A stretch of 64,000 nt of DNA from Seminavis robusta (Eukaryota; Bacillariophyta; Bacillariophyceae; Naviculales; Naviculaceae). The stretch spans positions 36,893-100,892 of the forward strand of contig CAICTM010000173.1 of the NCBI GenBank assembly GCA_903772945.1, in the 5' to 3' direction. This document shows positions 10,282 to 23,855 of this stretch, one piece after another; the stretch's first letter is position 1; each line of letters opens with the position of its first letter. Made by a program: the position numbers and the translations under genes. Under the pieces are notes generated by a model. That model ran no database searches. It had not been told where the DNA came from and saw only the letters and a list, made by a program, of their open reading frames with translations.

Positions 10282-13200
10282 ATGGAGCCAGCATTGGATG
10301 TTATCGGTCGAGCCCTTCAGGGAGATCCGGGTTCCAATTCGTTTCTGGACAGAACTTCGTCCATCTACGTGCTCGACGCCACGGACCCTTCGAAACCAAA
10401 GACATATGGCTGTTGGAACTTCATCCATCAAGCTATGAATGAGGTCGAACGGTACGAGGCCAACTATGCCAGAAGCCATCAGATTCATGCTCTACAGAAT
10501 GGAGCTGGCCTCAGCAGCCACGTCAAGCTTTTGGCTACCATGGCGCTCAGAGTTTCCCGCAGAGCCCCCGATGTGGACAGAAGTTTGGTGTCTACTTGCG
10601 TGGTTAATGCGGGCTCGCAATTCAATGGAACACCGGAGCAATCTCAGTGGTTGATTGACCTGAATCTTGAACTAAGGGAGATTGTCATGGGACGAATTGC
10701 CGCCATGGCTTTTGATTTTAGCTTCCACAGACGAGACGGACCCCATGGACACTCAGCATTTGCTGATCCAACTGTCATGGAACTCTTCTGTGCTGTCCTG
10801 GCTTCCAACGCTGTATCAAGCGGACCCCTGGCAGTTCATCATTTTGTCACGGAGTGGATTGTACCCTCTACCAAAACATTGCCCCCTTTTGCTGTGGCTT
10901 GTGTGACACTGCATCTAGCCTTGGGGGCTCTGCGCAAAGCAGCACCTGCTGGAACCAAAGACATGATGCAACAACTATCAGCTTCCATTGTAGCTGCGGT
11001 TCTGGCACCCGTGTTACTAGATGCAGTAGCTGAAGAATCCTCTGCGAATGCAGCTGGTGGGAGTGCCATGAAGGAATCACAGCACGATAAGAACAACCAA
11101 GTTGCAGCCATATGTGTCAGAGCATTGGAACGATGGTGTGCTGCAACGGACCTCAGCCTCGCCCAGATCAAGCACATTTGTAGCAAAGTGGAGGTACGAC
11201 CCAAGAATCGAATCTTCGCTTGTTTGCCGGGCACCCTAGTCTCACTGACCTTACCCAAATCGCTTTCCCAGGTAAACTTCATTGAAGTCATCAATGATGC
11301 CATGTACTCTGATTCGAAACATGTGGTGGAGGCGTTAGCAGAATTCATTGAGGCCTGTCTTTCTGACAATCAAGATACACCCACAGTCTTGGAGGAGCGA
11401 ATGACACAGGTTCGCTATCTCCTGCAGGTTGATGAACATGCCTTTCAATCCAACTTCAGCGCAGAGCAACTGAACCTGATCGAGTCCAAGGAAATGAGTT
11501 CCATCGTGGATGAACTCGTCTCAGCGATAGGACTGCAGCGGTTCCGCTTTACAGAACGACAAAACAATGGTAAGGAGGGGATGATTTCGAGACGATCTAT
11601 TTTTATGCTACTCTTCTAACCCTTCCCAACTAAATCAACATTCAAAGGGGATCATGATGTGTGTCGCAGTTTGGTCAGGATTGCGTCTTCCCTGGGCTCA
11701 GCTGCAATGAAGTTTTCGGCTGATCACGGCCATCCTTTGAAGAATGAACCCGGTTTGGTCGATCTGATGATGAAAGGTGCCGCTCATCCGTCTGTCAACA
11801 TCAGTGCTATCGCTCTGGCAGTGCTTGCGGATGTCGTTCGGTTGGAGAATTCCCTCGGACCCCAGCTGTTACCTTTACTACAGAGACGCGCAATCATTCC
11901 TCACCATGTGGTTTCAGGTGCACCTTACTTGGCAGCGTCAGACATATGTGGGGTCAACTTTCAGGAGTTTCAGATCTTTCGAGACACAGTTTTGACGTCA
12001 GCACTCCGTGCTTGCTACGAGGGCAACAGTGCAAATTACATGGACTCTTGCACTTCTGCCGTCGAGGAGTTCTGTTCCGAAACGGCATCTAGCCAAGTTT
12101 CGCTACACCTTGAAGCAGCTCTCTTCTGTCTTGCGGCAGTTGCTGATCTTGCAATGGACACCGTAGAGAATCAATCCTTTCCGCATCCTTCCCAAATGGA
12201 ACGTTGCACATCGGCATTGGCCGCAAAGCCGGCCAGCATGATGGCCAATCCATTGACGTTGTCTCAAATGTGCCGCTTCTTGAGAAATGTAAGTGTGTTT
12301 ACTGCCTTTGGTTGCTGCTAAATGACTCGGACGCTAACGACTGTCCCAACAATAGTATACAAGATGGTACGGGGAAAGCCAGGTACAAGGAGTCCTAGAC
12401 GTAGCGACGGATCTCGCGCTCTCTACATTCAACCTGTGTGCCGCTTCTTACCCTGGCGGTGAACCTAGTCGAGTAATGATGCAGGAGAGCAATATATCTC
12501 CAGGGAAAGATGCCGCCTTAACACTCCAAGAGATCTTGTGTCAACACCCGAAGTACTTTGTGTCGAATTCGGCTATAACGGCGTTGGGCGGTAAGATTCC
12601 ACTTGTCTGGGGATGAGGCATCCTTTAGCTGTGCTCGGAAGTCTCAAACGAACCGTTGTTCCTTCATATGCGAAGCTGGTTGGGAAGCATCCTATGCAGC
12701 GTGCAACCGTCCTGATGCAATCACAATTGAAGATCGTCGAGCTCTCTGCATTGCCATTTGCCACGTCCTTGCGGCTCTCCCAGACAATCAAAGGGTTCGC
12801 TCGTTTCATGCACTAGCATTGCCGGCGCTGGACTGTTTTGAGAAAATGACCGCAATAGCCAACAACACAACTGGAGCAGACAAACAGCAGGAAGAGTTGA
12901 ATGGAGTGCTTCGCCGAGTTGCAGACGAAATTGTGATCTTCACTGTCATGGCCAGAACATTCACGAACGCATGCTTTGCAAACGATTCAGGGATGGAAGA
13001 TGCGCACAACAGTGCACCAGAGAAACGCGTCGCCATTCCTGTGCCTCTGCTAGTCATCATCCGAAAAGCGTGGCCATCCATTGTTCACGTGGCTGCAATG
13101 TACAGCAATAATGAAGTAAGTCGTCGGCATTGGAAGTTCGTTGTAAAGTGGAAACGCGGTTCATGGCTCACTTTTATTTTGACAGAGAGTTGCAAAGGCC

Positions 13201-14305
13201 TTGGGTAGATTCTTGGTGGAGTTTTTACCGCCAGAGTGCAACAGCAAAGGGAGTACTTCACTGCTGAAAGAACTGTGTTCAGTAGCTCTTTCGATGCTGA
13301 AGAAAAAGGGGGCTGGGAGCCAGGTGAAGTTTCAACCGGTTTTTGGTTTTCTCACTGAAATCGTGACTGTTCATGGGGAGACAGCCGAAAAGAAAACCTC
13401 CGAAAAAGTGAACGGCCTCAGTACACCAGAGAGCAACGAGAACGTCACTGCTATCCAGACGGATCTACTGCTTGCAGCCGTCGATGAGCTGCAGTCTTCT
13501 TTTGCTGCGCCATCCATAGGAAACGCCAAGGAGCAGGGTCAGGGCCAGCCGCCATTTGAAAGCAAAACATTACCGGTTCCAAAGGGGAACATTCATCCCG
13601 GCGATGAGTTTTGCGCCATGCTGGGTCTATTCAAGACTTGTTTGGAACGGTGCCCCTCCTACTTTTTCCACTTGCCATGTGCGCCCGGACTGGTGGGGCG
13701 CGAAGACATGCTCAGCCGGAAGGCAACTGATTTGGCTGTTGGATTTCTCAATGAAGCGGACGTAGCAACGGCTGAACACGCAATGCAATTTTTGGAAGCA
13801 ATGGTACGTATTCGATCCAGCCTTGAGCAGCCGACGGTCTTCTTCGTGATACCTTACGTTCAGTTGTGCCTTCTTTGCTTTCCATCAAAAGATCAAGCTT
13901 ACGCAGTCACCAAATGATAACATCAAGGAACTTTCAAAAGAAACAGTCTTGACTGTCAGTCCCAGCATGATATCCATGCTTTTGCTGGGCTCGTGTGGCA
14001 AATTGAGCTTTGCGGTGTTGGGAGACGCTGCCCACCTGATATGTTCCGTATTGACAGTGTTGCCCCCTACCGAGGATGTCCAGTCCAGTGCAATCAACGC
14101 GCTCAAGCATGAGCAGTTTCGGCTGGGCGACGATGCCAGACATGTTATTTTTACCGCACTGGAAGGAGTCGTTAGAAAGGAGGTCACAGTTGAGAATCTA
14201 GCGAGTCTTTTGGAACAGAATTGGGAGCTGCATCAGCTAAATGAAGTCGAAAGTCTGGAGGCAAGTGACGTGGTTGTACGGTTTGTCAAACGGTTCAAAC
14301 GCTGA
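10282..14305 (+). CDS. Importin-beta family nuclear transport receptor, TNPO3/Mtr10/IPO13-like
   Basis: Predicted nuclear import receptor that carries cargo through nuclear pores with Ran-GTP. Six exons (10282-11569, 11648-12288, 12356-12590, 12676-13115, 13186-13803, 13907-14305), all introns GT-AG with matching phases, give 1206 aa, somewhat longer than the usual 920-970 aa. The whole protein is alpha-helical in a HEAT/ARM manner. The closest resemblance is in the C-terminal half: PVPLLVIIRKAWPSIVHV and the following ERVAKALGRFLVEFLPP match the TNPO3 segment around its EIWPVL helix. The end (SLLEQNWELHQLNEVESLEA to VVVRFVKRFKR) parallels the TNPO3 C-terminus, which also closes with an Arg-Leu-Phe-Arg type ending. 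The N-terminal Ran-binding part is more diverged, beginning MEPALDVIGRALQGDP. It could instead be an IPO13-type or a lineage-specific paralogue. Confidence 0.7.
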
Positions 14306-14558
14306 CAATCAATGAATCAGATCCAGCAAAGCAGGCTCTTGCCATGTCATTATTTGCCACAACAGGCGCTTTTGTTCCCTATAGCTTGTAAATATGGATA
14401 ATGTTGTGTAGTAGCTACCAGCTAGCTAGACGAGAATGTTGCCTGCGATATCTTGCCAGCTACAACAAGACCACACGTTGGAACGAACACCGAAGGCCAA
14501 GACATATGATACTGGTTCATTCTGATGCTTGTTCATCAGAGCATCCGGTACGGCAAGT
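14306..14558. other. Convergent 3' intergenic gap
   Basis: 253 bp between the stop codons of the transport-receptor gene (+) and the LRR-like gene (-). AGCTAGCTAG sits near 14420. No terminator or poly(A) signal can be named with confidence. Confidence 0.5.
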
Positions 14559-15700
14559 CTAGTTAGCACTGCGGTAGCTGAATACTCGGGCCCATTCAAG
14601 GCGTCGTCGCTTCTCTTCTGGCAGTGGTAAGAGAAATTCTTGGCCAACGTCCAAAGGAGGCAATGGAATACCACTGGCCTTGAGCGCATTCTCCAATTTG
14701 GCCACTCGAGCCTGAAGCCAGCTGCGCCTCTCTGCGAGCCAACTGTTTTTGAAGATGGTCAGTTTTATATCGGGGGTTCTTTTGTTGATTGATGGCATCC
14801 AGGGCAGCCTGGGCAAACTTGCCAGCATCCATTACCCCCGCACTGAACAGGTACTGCAAGCAGGCTGGTTGGTTGCGAAAGGCCGCCAACGCAACCACCC
14901 ATTTGTGAAAGCGATCATCACTATCCTCTGCATTGCTGGCTGGGGACGCAAGCATTGCTTTGACTCGATTTATGCCAAGATGGCAAATGATTGCATCTTC
15001 AGTCCTTATCAAAAGTGAAGAAATTCGATTTTCGATCAGAATCCAAACAATAGAGTTGACGAAAACTTGCCACCTTGATTTTGTCGTGGCAAGTGATTGC
15101 ACCAACTACCAAATTCCACTCTCCCGAGTCAATGGATTCAACTCTTGCCATGCACAGAGACTCCAAATCTGGCAACAGCTGGATGCTACGGGACAGTGAC
15201 GAAATAATACCAGCTGTATCGGATTCGTTATAACAATGGTAATCGACGACTTCCAACGTGAGTGATTTCAATCCAGGCAAATGGCTGGGTATGTGAGCCA
15301 GTGCACCGGTGATCTGCTGTACGTCGCACGATTTCATGGCGAGACTGAGAAGCTGTCGAGGAAGATGCTGAACGAGAATTGTACGTGGGCCAACGTCAAA
15401 ATATCCATCAAAGGTTGCATGCTGCAGGTTTCCAAGGTGGGCCTGGATCAGGGTGCCTAAATGAAGGGCTTCATCTTCTTCAAGGTCCCAAACGCCACAA
15501 TTGACAAATATAAGGAGGGAGGTGTAGCGGTGTCCAATGGAAGGAAGTACTGCTGACAAGTCCGCGAAGGACAGATAGGGAGTGTACTCGTCAAATGCGA
15601 TGACACAACAACCAGGAGGGTCCTCTCTGATCGCAACATCGTCCCCACCTTGCACTTGGACCCCAAGCGGAACACCTAAATCAAGCAATCGTTCATCCAT
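14559..15700 (-). CDS. Leucine-rich-repeat-like protein with C-terminal coiled coil
   Basis: Function not recognised. Exon 1 (15061-15700) encodes irregular leucine-rich-type repeats (for example HLGTLIQAHLGNLQHATF, LPGLKSLTLEVVDY, LLPDLESLCMARVESI). A 64-nt intron (14997-15060, phase 1, donor GTCAAC) leads into AIICHLGINRVKAML and KWVVALAAFRNQPACLQYL, the sort of tail seen after LRR-like repeats in diatom proteins. The end (HLQKQLARREAQ, then RVAKLENALKASG) forms a coiled coil, but the two halves lie in different frames near 14720-14740. Either one base is missing or added there, or a phase-0 intron of about 120 nt (GTAATG to CTTCAG) removes the first half. The coiled-coil continuity favours an indel. 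The start is ATG 15700; a GTG six bases upstream was rejected. Confidence 0.5.
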
Positions 15701-16410
15701 CCTCACAGCGTGACAAAATAAATGACAGAATGCATCGGCTTTGGATTTTGGATCCCCGAGACAAAGTCTTTGGCCCCAATGATGAATCGAATCGAATCAA
15801 ATCGAAACATACAATCGAATCGAATCGAACTCAGAATCAATTCGACGTCAATTAGTGTACCGTAGCTAGATCTAGGGTAACTTTTCTAAGAAATATAAAT
15901 ACCCCACCTTCTACAATTCATCTTCAGCTACAAGGAACCAACAACTCGGACAACCACATCTACTAGCTAGATAGTACCGGTATTCAAATCGTCTATCTCT
16001 GGATCGGATACCACGGCGGTACCTGGCACTTACAGAGCCACAAACATTTCTTGTCCCAGGGAGACCTACTATTAATAGTATAAGAGTGGGCAAAGCTAAA
16101 GGGGCCTAGGCTTGAAGAAATGAATAAGGGGTACACAATTTTTGTGCAGTTGTTAATCTATTGCAAAACTAGCGCCTCAGAAGGTCCCCCATTTGCTGCC
16201 ACGGCAGTTGTATGGGAGCCATGAAATGACCAAATTTTACTCTTTTAGGCTTTTTGATTGTCGACAAAGGTATTGGACTGGAACTTGATTCTTAGCATTA
16301 GAGTTTATTAGAGTGACAACTGTGGTATGGCGGTAGATGGTAAGCCCCGCTATGGGCAATTTAGGGTTGGCTAACCACATAGACTACGTACACAGGATGC
16401 TCAGCAAGTT
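15701..16410. other. Gene-free interval with an ATCGAAT-rich tract
   Basis: Left part of the divergent spacer between the LRR-like gene (-) and the GNAT-like gene (+). Positions 15783-15845 hold many overlapping copies of AATCGA, in the 5' region of the LRR-like gene. CTAGCTAGAT and TACCGGTA occur near 15963-15980. No gene was recognised. Confidence 0.5.
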
Positions 16411-16687
16411 GAAAGGGCCGGAAATCACGATTTTATGAATCCAACCAAATTGATCAATTCGAAACCTAAATATAAAACCGAAACCTAAATATATAATCGA
16501 GACCTAAATATAAAATCGAAACCAAATTACTATGGTAATTAACTAGTAAAATCAAGCCGAAACCAAAATATAAGATCGAAACCTAAATATAAAACCGAAA
16601 CCTAAATATAAAACTGAAACCTAAATATAAAATCGAAACACAAGTATAAACCGGAATTTGGTGTAAATCGCCATTTCGGGCCCTTTC
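16411..16687. repeat. Element C: inverted-repeat-bounded 19-bp tandem array
   Basis: An imperfect inverted repeat (16411-16434 against 16664-16687, 20 of 24 bases, beginning GAAAGGGCC) bounds a minisatellite at 16460-16652. The unit is CGAAACCTAAATATAAAAC (19 bp), with about eight recognisable copies and one A/T-rich interruption near 16528-16555. The element lies 0.3 kb upstream of the GNAT-like gene. It repeats the architecture of elements A and B but shares no obvious sequence with them. No coding capacity. Confidence 0.65.
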
Positions 16688-16984
16688 GTTCCAAGGCAAA
16701 TGGCAATCTGTCATTGCGATTTTTCTTGGGTTTTTTCCTTTCCTCACAGAGTCGACGGACGCGAGAAGGGCTTTTTGAAGATCAATCCCACCAAAATGCT
16801 TTCAAATATATCCAGGGGTTTTGGGTAACTTTTACCCGTAAATCCACAAAGCACACCTAAAGCGAATTTAACAGCTCACGTTTGACACTCGCACACTCGC
16901 TCTCAAAATCAAACACATCAAAGACTCGAAAAGAAAAAGAAACAAGGGAACAAATTGACGACCCAAAGAATTCCGGAGACGACC
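16688..16984. promoter_or_regulatory. Upstream region of the GNAT-like gene
   Basis: 297 bp between element C and ATG 16985. The frame opens at 16955 only through a TTG, so ATG 16985 is the first plausible start. No specific promoter element was identified. Confidence 0.4.
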
Positions 16985-19678
16985 ATGGCCCCCTCGGAGA
17001 CCAGTTCAACTCTCATGCTTTCGCCCCAGAGGAATGTTACCTTTGCCGTCAACTACGAAGTGTCTCAATTGGATCGATATTGGCAGAAGAATCCTCCTCC
17101 AGCTCGAGTGGAGAGGAAACCGGATTCAGGCGTAGAAAATGTACCAGAGCCTACGGCAGACGGGAATCCCAATCGAAGCAATAACACTGTGACATCTACT
17201 GCGACACGATCTTCAGGTGTCAACATTGAGAAAGTGACCACCACCATGGACGACCCTGTTCGAAGCCCCGAGACGACCAAGACGTTGACGGCCCTTTCCG
17301 ATGAGGATATGAACAGTAGTGGCAAGGAGAACAAGAAGAAGGTTGTTATAATCAAGTCTCCAACCCAAGAACGTCAGCGTCGATCTACCCGTGAGCAGAA
17401 GAAGAAGGAAGTACCCGTCGAACGGACTCGAGTGCGCTATGATATGGAGCTGGTACCAGCTGTGAAGCGGAATAGAGCCTTTCTAGACAGGTTCCCTCTT
17501 TGGTCAACTCCTTCAGACACTCGACAAGATAAGATCAAACGCTTCCATTATCGCCAACAATCTATCATTAGGGAACATCAGCAGAAACTTCAGGTAGTGC
17601 AAAAGCAGCCTTTGGAAGAGAAGAAACAACCCATTGTCAAGGAACCACAAGTGGCAAACAATGGCTGGATTGTGCCTGGTCAGCCCCAGTCTTCATCCTT
17701 GATTCAGGATGATGATACTAGTCCTGAGCTTGTGGATGATGAAGTTTTGACACCCTTTGAAGACGACTCGAGTGTTATTTGGGTGCCAAAGAAGCGTTCC
17801 GAATGGGAAGATAGCGTCTTGGAAATGACGGCTGTGTGTACTTCAGCAGCCATGCGTAGACACATGGCAACCCGTGGGAGAATACCATCCAACAAACCCT
17901 TTCACCCACCTCTTTCGAAGGAATACATTCGTGATCGGGTGGATATTGACGATCCTTTGCAAGGATATCAAATCCGACACAGAACTGGCGGGTGGCTGCA
18001 AGGATTCATTCTTTGGACCAACTTTTAAACTTGGACACATTTCTTCAAATGGGATTCTTCCCACGCCATGAGTGGCATCCCGACAATGAACACTGGCTCT
18101 ACTTCCTCCCTCGTTGACGCGGATGGATCACTTGCCATGGAACTGGAACATCAGCCTCGATCGGGAGACCCCTTTGAAGGTGGAGTTGTTTTTGAAGCAG
18201 TTGCAGAAATCTCTTTGGTTGGAGGACTAGGTTGTGGAGAATACTTGCTTCGTATGGCTTTGGATAGCATTCGGGCAAAGAGAAGTTACAAATTTGTGGT
18301 GCTGCAGGCAACAGATGCGTCCAAGACGTTCTACGAACGGTTTGGTTTTGTTCGGGTGGGTGCGATTTGTCGCTACGAGAGGAAGGATAGGGACCCTTCA
18401 AAGCCAGGATCAAGACCTGACACACCAATCATGGGCTATCGACACTGGACACATCCAAATGAATCTGATACCAGCTTGCAGAAACATGGTGGGCCGAGCT
18501 ACATGATGTGTCTCAAGCTACCAGAGGATCCCCCAGATGCTGTAATTGAGACGCCGTTTCTGGATGAAATGATGAAGTTGGAAGTTGAACACAAACCAAC
18601 CATTGAGCAGCTAGGCGGAACTTCCACACCTCATCCAAAAGGAAAGCGAGGTGTGCTTGATCCAACTACTTCCGATTTGCCAGCTGAGGATCAACCTACC
18701 AAAAATGGGCCAAAGAGAAAGATCGGTAGAGGCCGTCGAGGCACTAACGGAAGCCCAGCTACATCGACAACAACACTTGCAGTCAATGCGGCGTCTCCTC
18801 CTGAATTGCCCTTCCTGAGAGGTTCTGGCGACAACGTTCCAGAACAAAGCACGGCCAAGGCTGCCAAATCAATTGGTGTGAAGCGAAACGCGGAAGCAGG
18901 TAGTGCAGCTGCATTGTTAACTGCCAGTGCTAAGAAACGTCGGTTGGTGGACGATTTAACAGGGCAGACCAAGGCCGGTGCTCCGGCAAAAAAAACAACC
19001 TCGGAATCCAAAGTCGCTCGAAGGACTACTCGTGACCGCTCGAACTCCAATCAAAGCAACCCAGACCAGAACGCCGAGGGCGCAGCCGCAACCGAAACTT
19101 CCGAAGAAGAAACACAGCCTGATGGCCCAGTTGACGTGCACGCGGAGGCGGACGATAAAAAGGTCGCAGCTAAGAAGCCTGTGGGCAAGCCTATAGCAAA
19201 GCGCACCACTCCTCGGCGAAATTCTGGTCCGCCACCTGTGTTAAGCAGCACTCCTGCAGTCGCCTCCATTCCAACCACAGCAACAACCACACCAATCGAC
19301 AAGAACGCCGCCGCGGCAGCAGCAGCAGCTGCCGCCGCAAGCCGGACAGGTCCCATGAAGCAAAAAGTCAAGAGTTACCCAAGGGATCGTGTCCATTTCT
19401 ACAACAAGGTTGTTCGACCAAAGAAGGGGAAAAATTCGGAGAACTACTTTGTGTTACATTACGACGAAGCCAAGCAGACAATCCGCATTATCCCGATGGA
19501 GCCTCGTGGCATACTGAGTGGCAAACGCGCTGGGCGACCCAGATGGCAAGCTGTCATGACAAACCTCGAAAAAGATTCGAAGACTGTGCGGTGCGCTGAT
19601 TACGAAATCGTGAAGGCGTTCATGGTGATGAAGACGCCTGTAGTTGCCTCAGAGGCGTGGGATGTTTTAGATGCATAG
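16985..19678 (+). CDS. GNAT-like acetyltransferase-domain protein interrupted by one in-frame TAA
   Basis: One continuous frame of 898 codons apart from a single TAA at 18026-18028. Residues 1-300 are charged and low in complexity, with basic patches (RRSTREQKKKEVPVERTR). A conserved-looking block follows (YQIRHRTGGWLQGFILWTNF, stop, TWTHFFKWDSSHAMSG). Then comes a GNAT-type half-fold: EISLVGGLGCGEYLLRMAL resembles the acetyl-CoA loop and helix, and KFVVLQATDASKTFYERFGF is the typical motif B strand and Tyr-containing end. The rest is Lys/Ala/Thr-rich, with an alanine run near 19310-19340, and ends in a compact basic domain (DRVHFYNKVVRPKKGKNSEN; YEIVKAFMVM). The acceptor is unknown; the basic tail would fit nuclear or chromatin work, which is inference. 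An alternative is a phase-matched 81-nt GT-AG intron (17992-18072) that bypasses the stop, but it would delete the conserved WTxFFKWD block. See findings. Confidence 0.6.
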
Positions 19679-20581
19679 CGGGTCGATTTCTCTGTTTCGA
19701 GGGCTCCACCAAGACTTAAAGAGGAGGAGACCATTGATGAGATTGGTCTCTTAGGAGATTCCTATTCGATTACCTTCATATTTATGGTATGTATGAACGC
19801 TCGCTCTAATCGGTATAGGCATCAATAGAACGAACGATATAGGGATAAATGATTACAGTACTTTATAAACAGAACGAATTTTCTGAAAGAAACGATGAAG
19901 GCCGAACTTCCAGGCGTCAGTGGACGTGGGGCCGGGTAGCCAGTACCATACTAGTAGCACTGTTGAATGAAACAGCCCGGCACATGAGTCGAGTCGAGTC
20001 TACTAGCACTCCAATTCCAAGGGCTGCCAAGATGCATCCACAATCCCGACACTGTCGGTTGTGAGACATACATGTACCGGTATCATTGTACATGGTTTTG
20101 GCATAGTTGTTGGGGTACGCGGGTGCACGTGTCGTGGCCGACTTTCCTCTAGCTAGCTATTAATAGTAGTGGCTATCTCGATGTGCCTGCCTGTCCGGTA
20201 CCAGTACCAGCACCGGTAGCTTTGCTGGCTACCGGTATTCTCGCATCTCGCGTTTCGGAAAAAGGATCGAGGTGCCGTGAAGCAAGAACCACGGTAGTCG
20301 GTACAGAGGAAGGAAAAGCAATTGTACTCGTACGATGGACAACAATGGAGGCTATGGCTTCCAACGTTAATCCGTCGACGTCTGATGCAACGGCCCTGGT
20401 CGCTTCTAACCATGAAAGGGATTGTAAGCGAGGCGAGGACTTTCCACGGTGAAAAGCCCCAGCACCACAAAGACACGTCGCCCCATGCTTGGCACAAATC
20501 GCCCAGCCACTCAATACCCGAATGCACCAGACGTCTACAGGGTAGGCGCTGGCATTAATAGATGAATTTACAATTGGTTAT
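19679..20581. other. Convergent gap without a gene
   Basis: 0.9 kb between the GNAT-like gene (+) and the Hsp70 gene (-). It has several TACCGGTA-type palindromes (20070-20240) and AGCTAGCTA at 20151-20159. Open frames on both strands are short and not protein-like. Confidence 0.5.
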
Positions 20582-22806
<2,225 letters not shown>

Positions 22807-23855
22807 CTTGAGTTTTGACTAGACTAATATAGTGGTTGCAATCCTTTTTTTGGTTTGGGATTGGATGGTTGGATGAAGTGAGAAAGATGGCCAAGGAAAG
22901 AAAATGAAAGAAAATGCCTTGGATCAGCAAAGAAGGAAGGAGAGATGGGGTTCGCAGGAAAGATCTTTTGTGCGCGATTGTCGCGCAGCAGTGATTGGTC
23001 CTTCGTACAAGCCACGTCATGAGTGACGAGTCTTTGACCGTCGTTCCTGAACTTGCACGATTTTAATCGTGGAGCTTTCTTTCGTGGTTGTATTTTCATG
23101 TAATGAGGATGGGGTAAATATTGGATGGGGTGTGACCATAGCCGTACCGGTACCGGTACCGGTAGCTATTAATAGGAAGATCTAAACCCAGAGGAAGGCT
23201 GTTGGGTTGTTGGGTTTCACAACAGCGCCATGACCATTCTTCCTTCTGATGAGCTTATTGATCAGATCACCAGAAGAGTTGATGTGTTTTTAGCCCTTGC
23301 CTCGTCACAGTCTTCTTCAGTCCATGTCCATAGCAAATACAGTGTGTAGTGGATAATTAGTTCCAGGTAGTCAATCAGCCAACCCACCTACGCTGTACTC
23401 TAGCTCTATACCAGCCAAAGTGGAATGATTGGATTGATTGGATCTCAATCCACACCACTCGAATCGAATCAATCCGAGCAGGCAGAGGCTTGGCATGTTG
23501 TGCAATCGGCCAGGCACCATGGAATCATTCAATCAATCAGAAAGACATTTTACCGCGTCTTTCAAATACTTGCGACAGTGCTCCTTAACCCTTGTGATTG
23601 AAAAGGGCTTAGAAGGACCGTGAGCCTGGATCAAGACCACCTGGCGCTGTGAGCTTGCCAAACACAAGCACAAGAACGAGAGATAGATGGTTGTTGTACA
23701 AGTGCATCGGAAGCCGTCGTCTATCTCTCTTGTGCTGTATTCTGCGTTCCAGCATCAGTAGTATCTATCAGCAGCATCATTGGCAGCAGCAGCAGTTGCT
23801 TCCGCATCATATCTATTGCTCGATCACTTGCTAATTGGTCAATAACACAGCACTA
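22807..23855. promoter_or_regulatory. Divergent spacer upstream of Hsp70 and an unknown gene
   Basis: About 1.05 kb. Positions 23143-23162 hold a run of TACCGGTACCGG palindromes, 23167-23173 TATTAAT, and 23436-23472 an ATCGAATC-rich tract. No gene was recognised; the frames present are short. Confidence 0.5.

Noticed and set aside
22807-23100. Heat-shock elements upstream of Hsp70
   Set aside because: Only isolated TTC/GAA words were found, with no three correctly spaced inverted nGAAn units.
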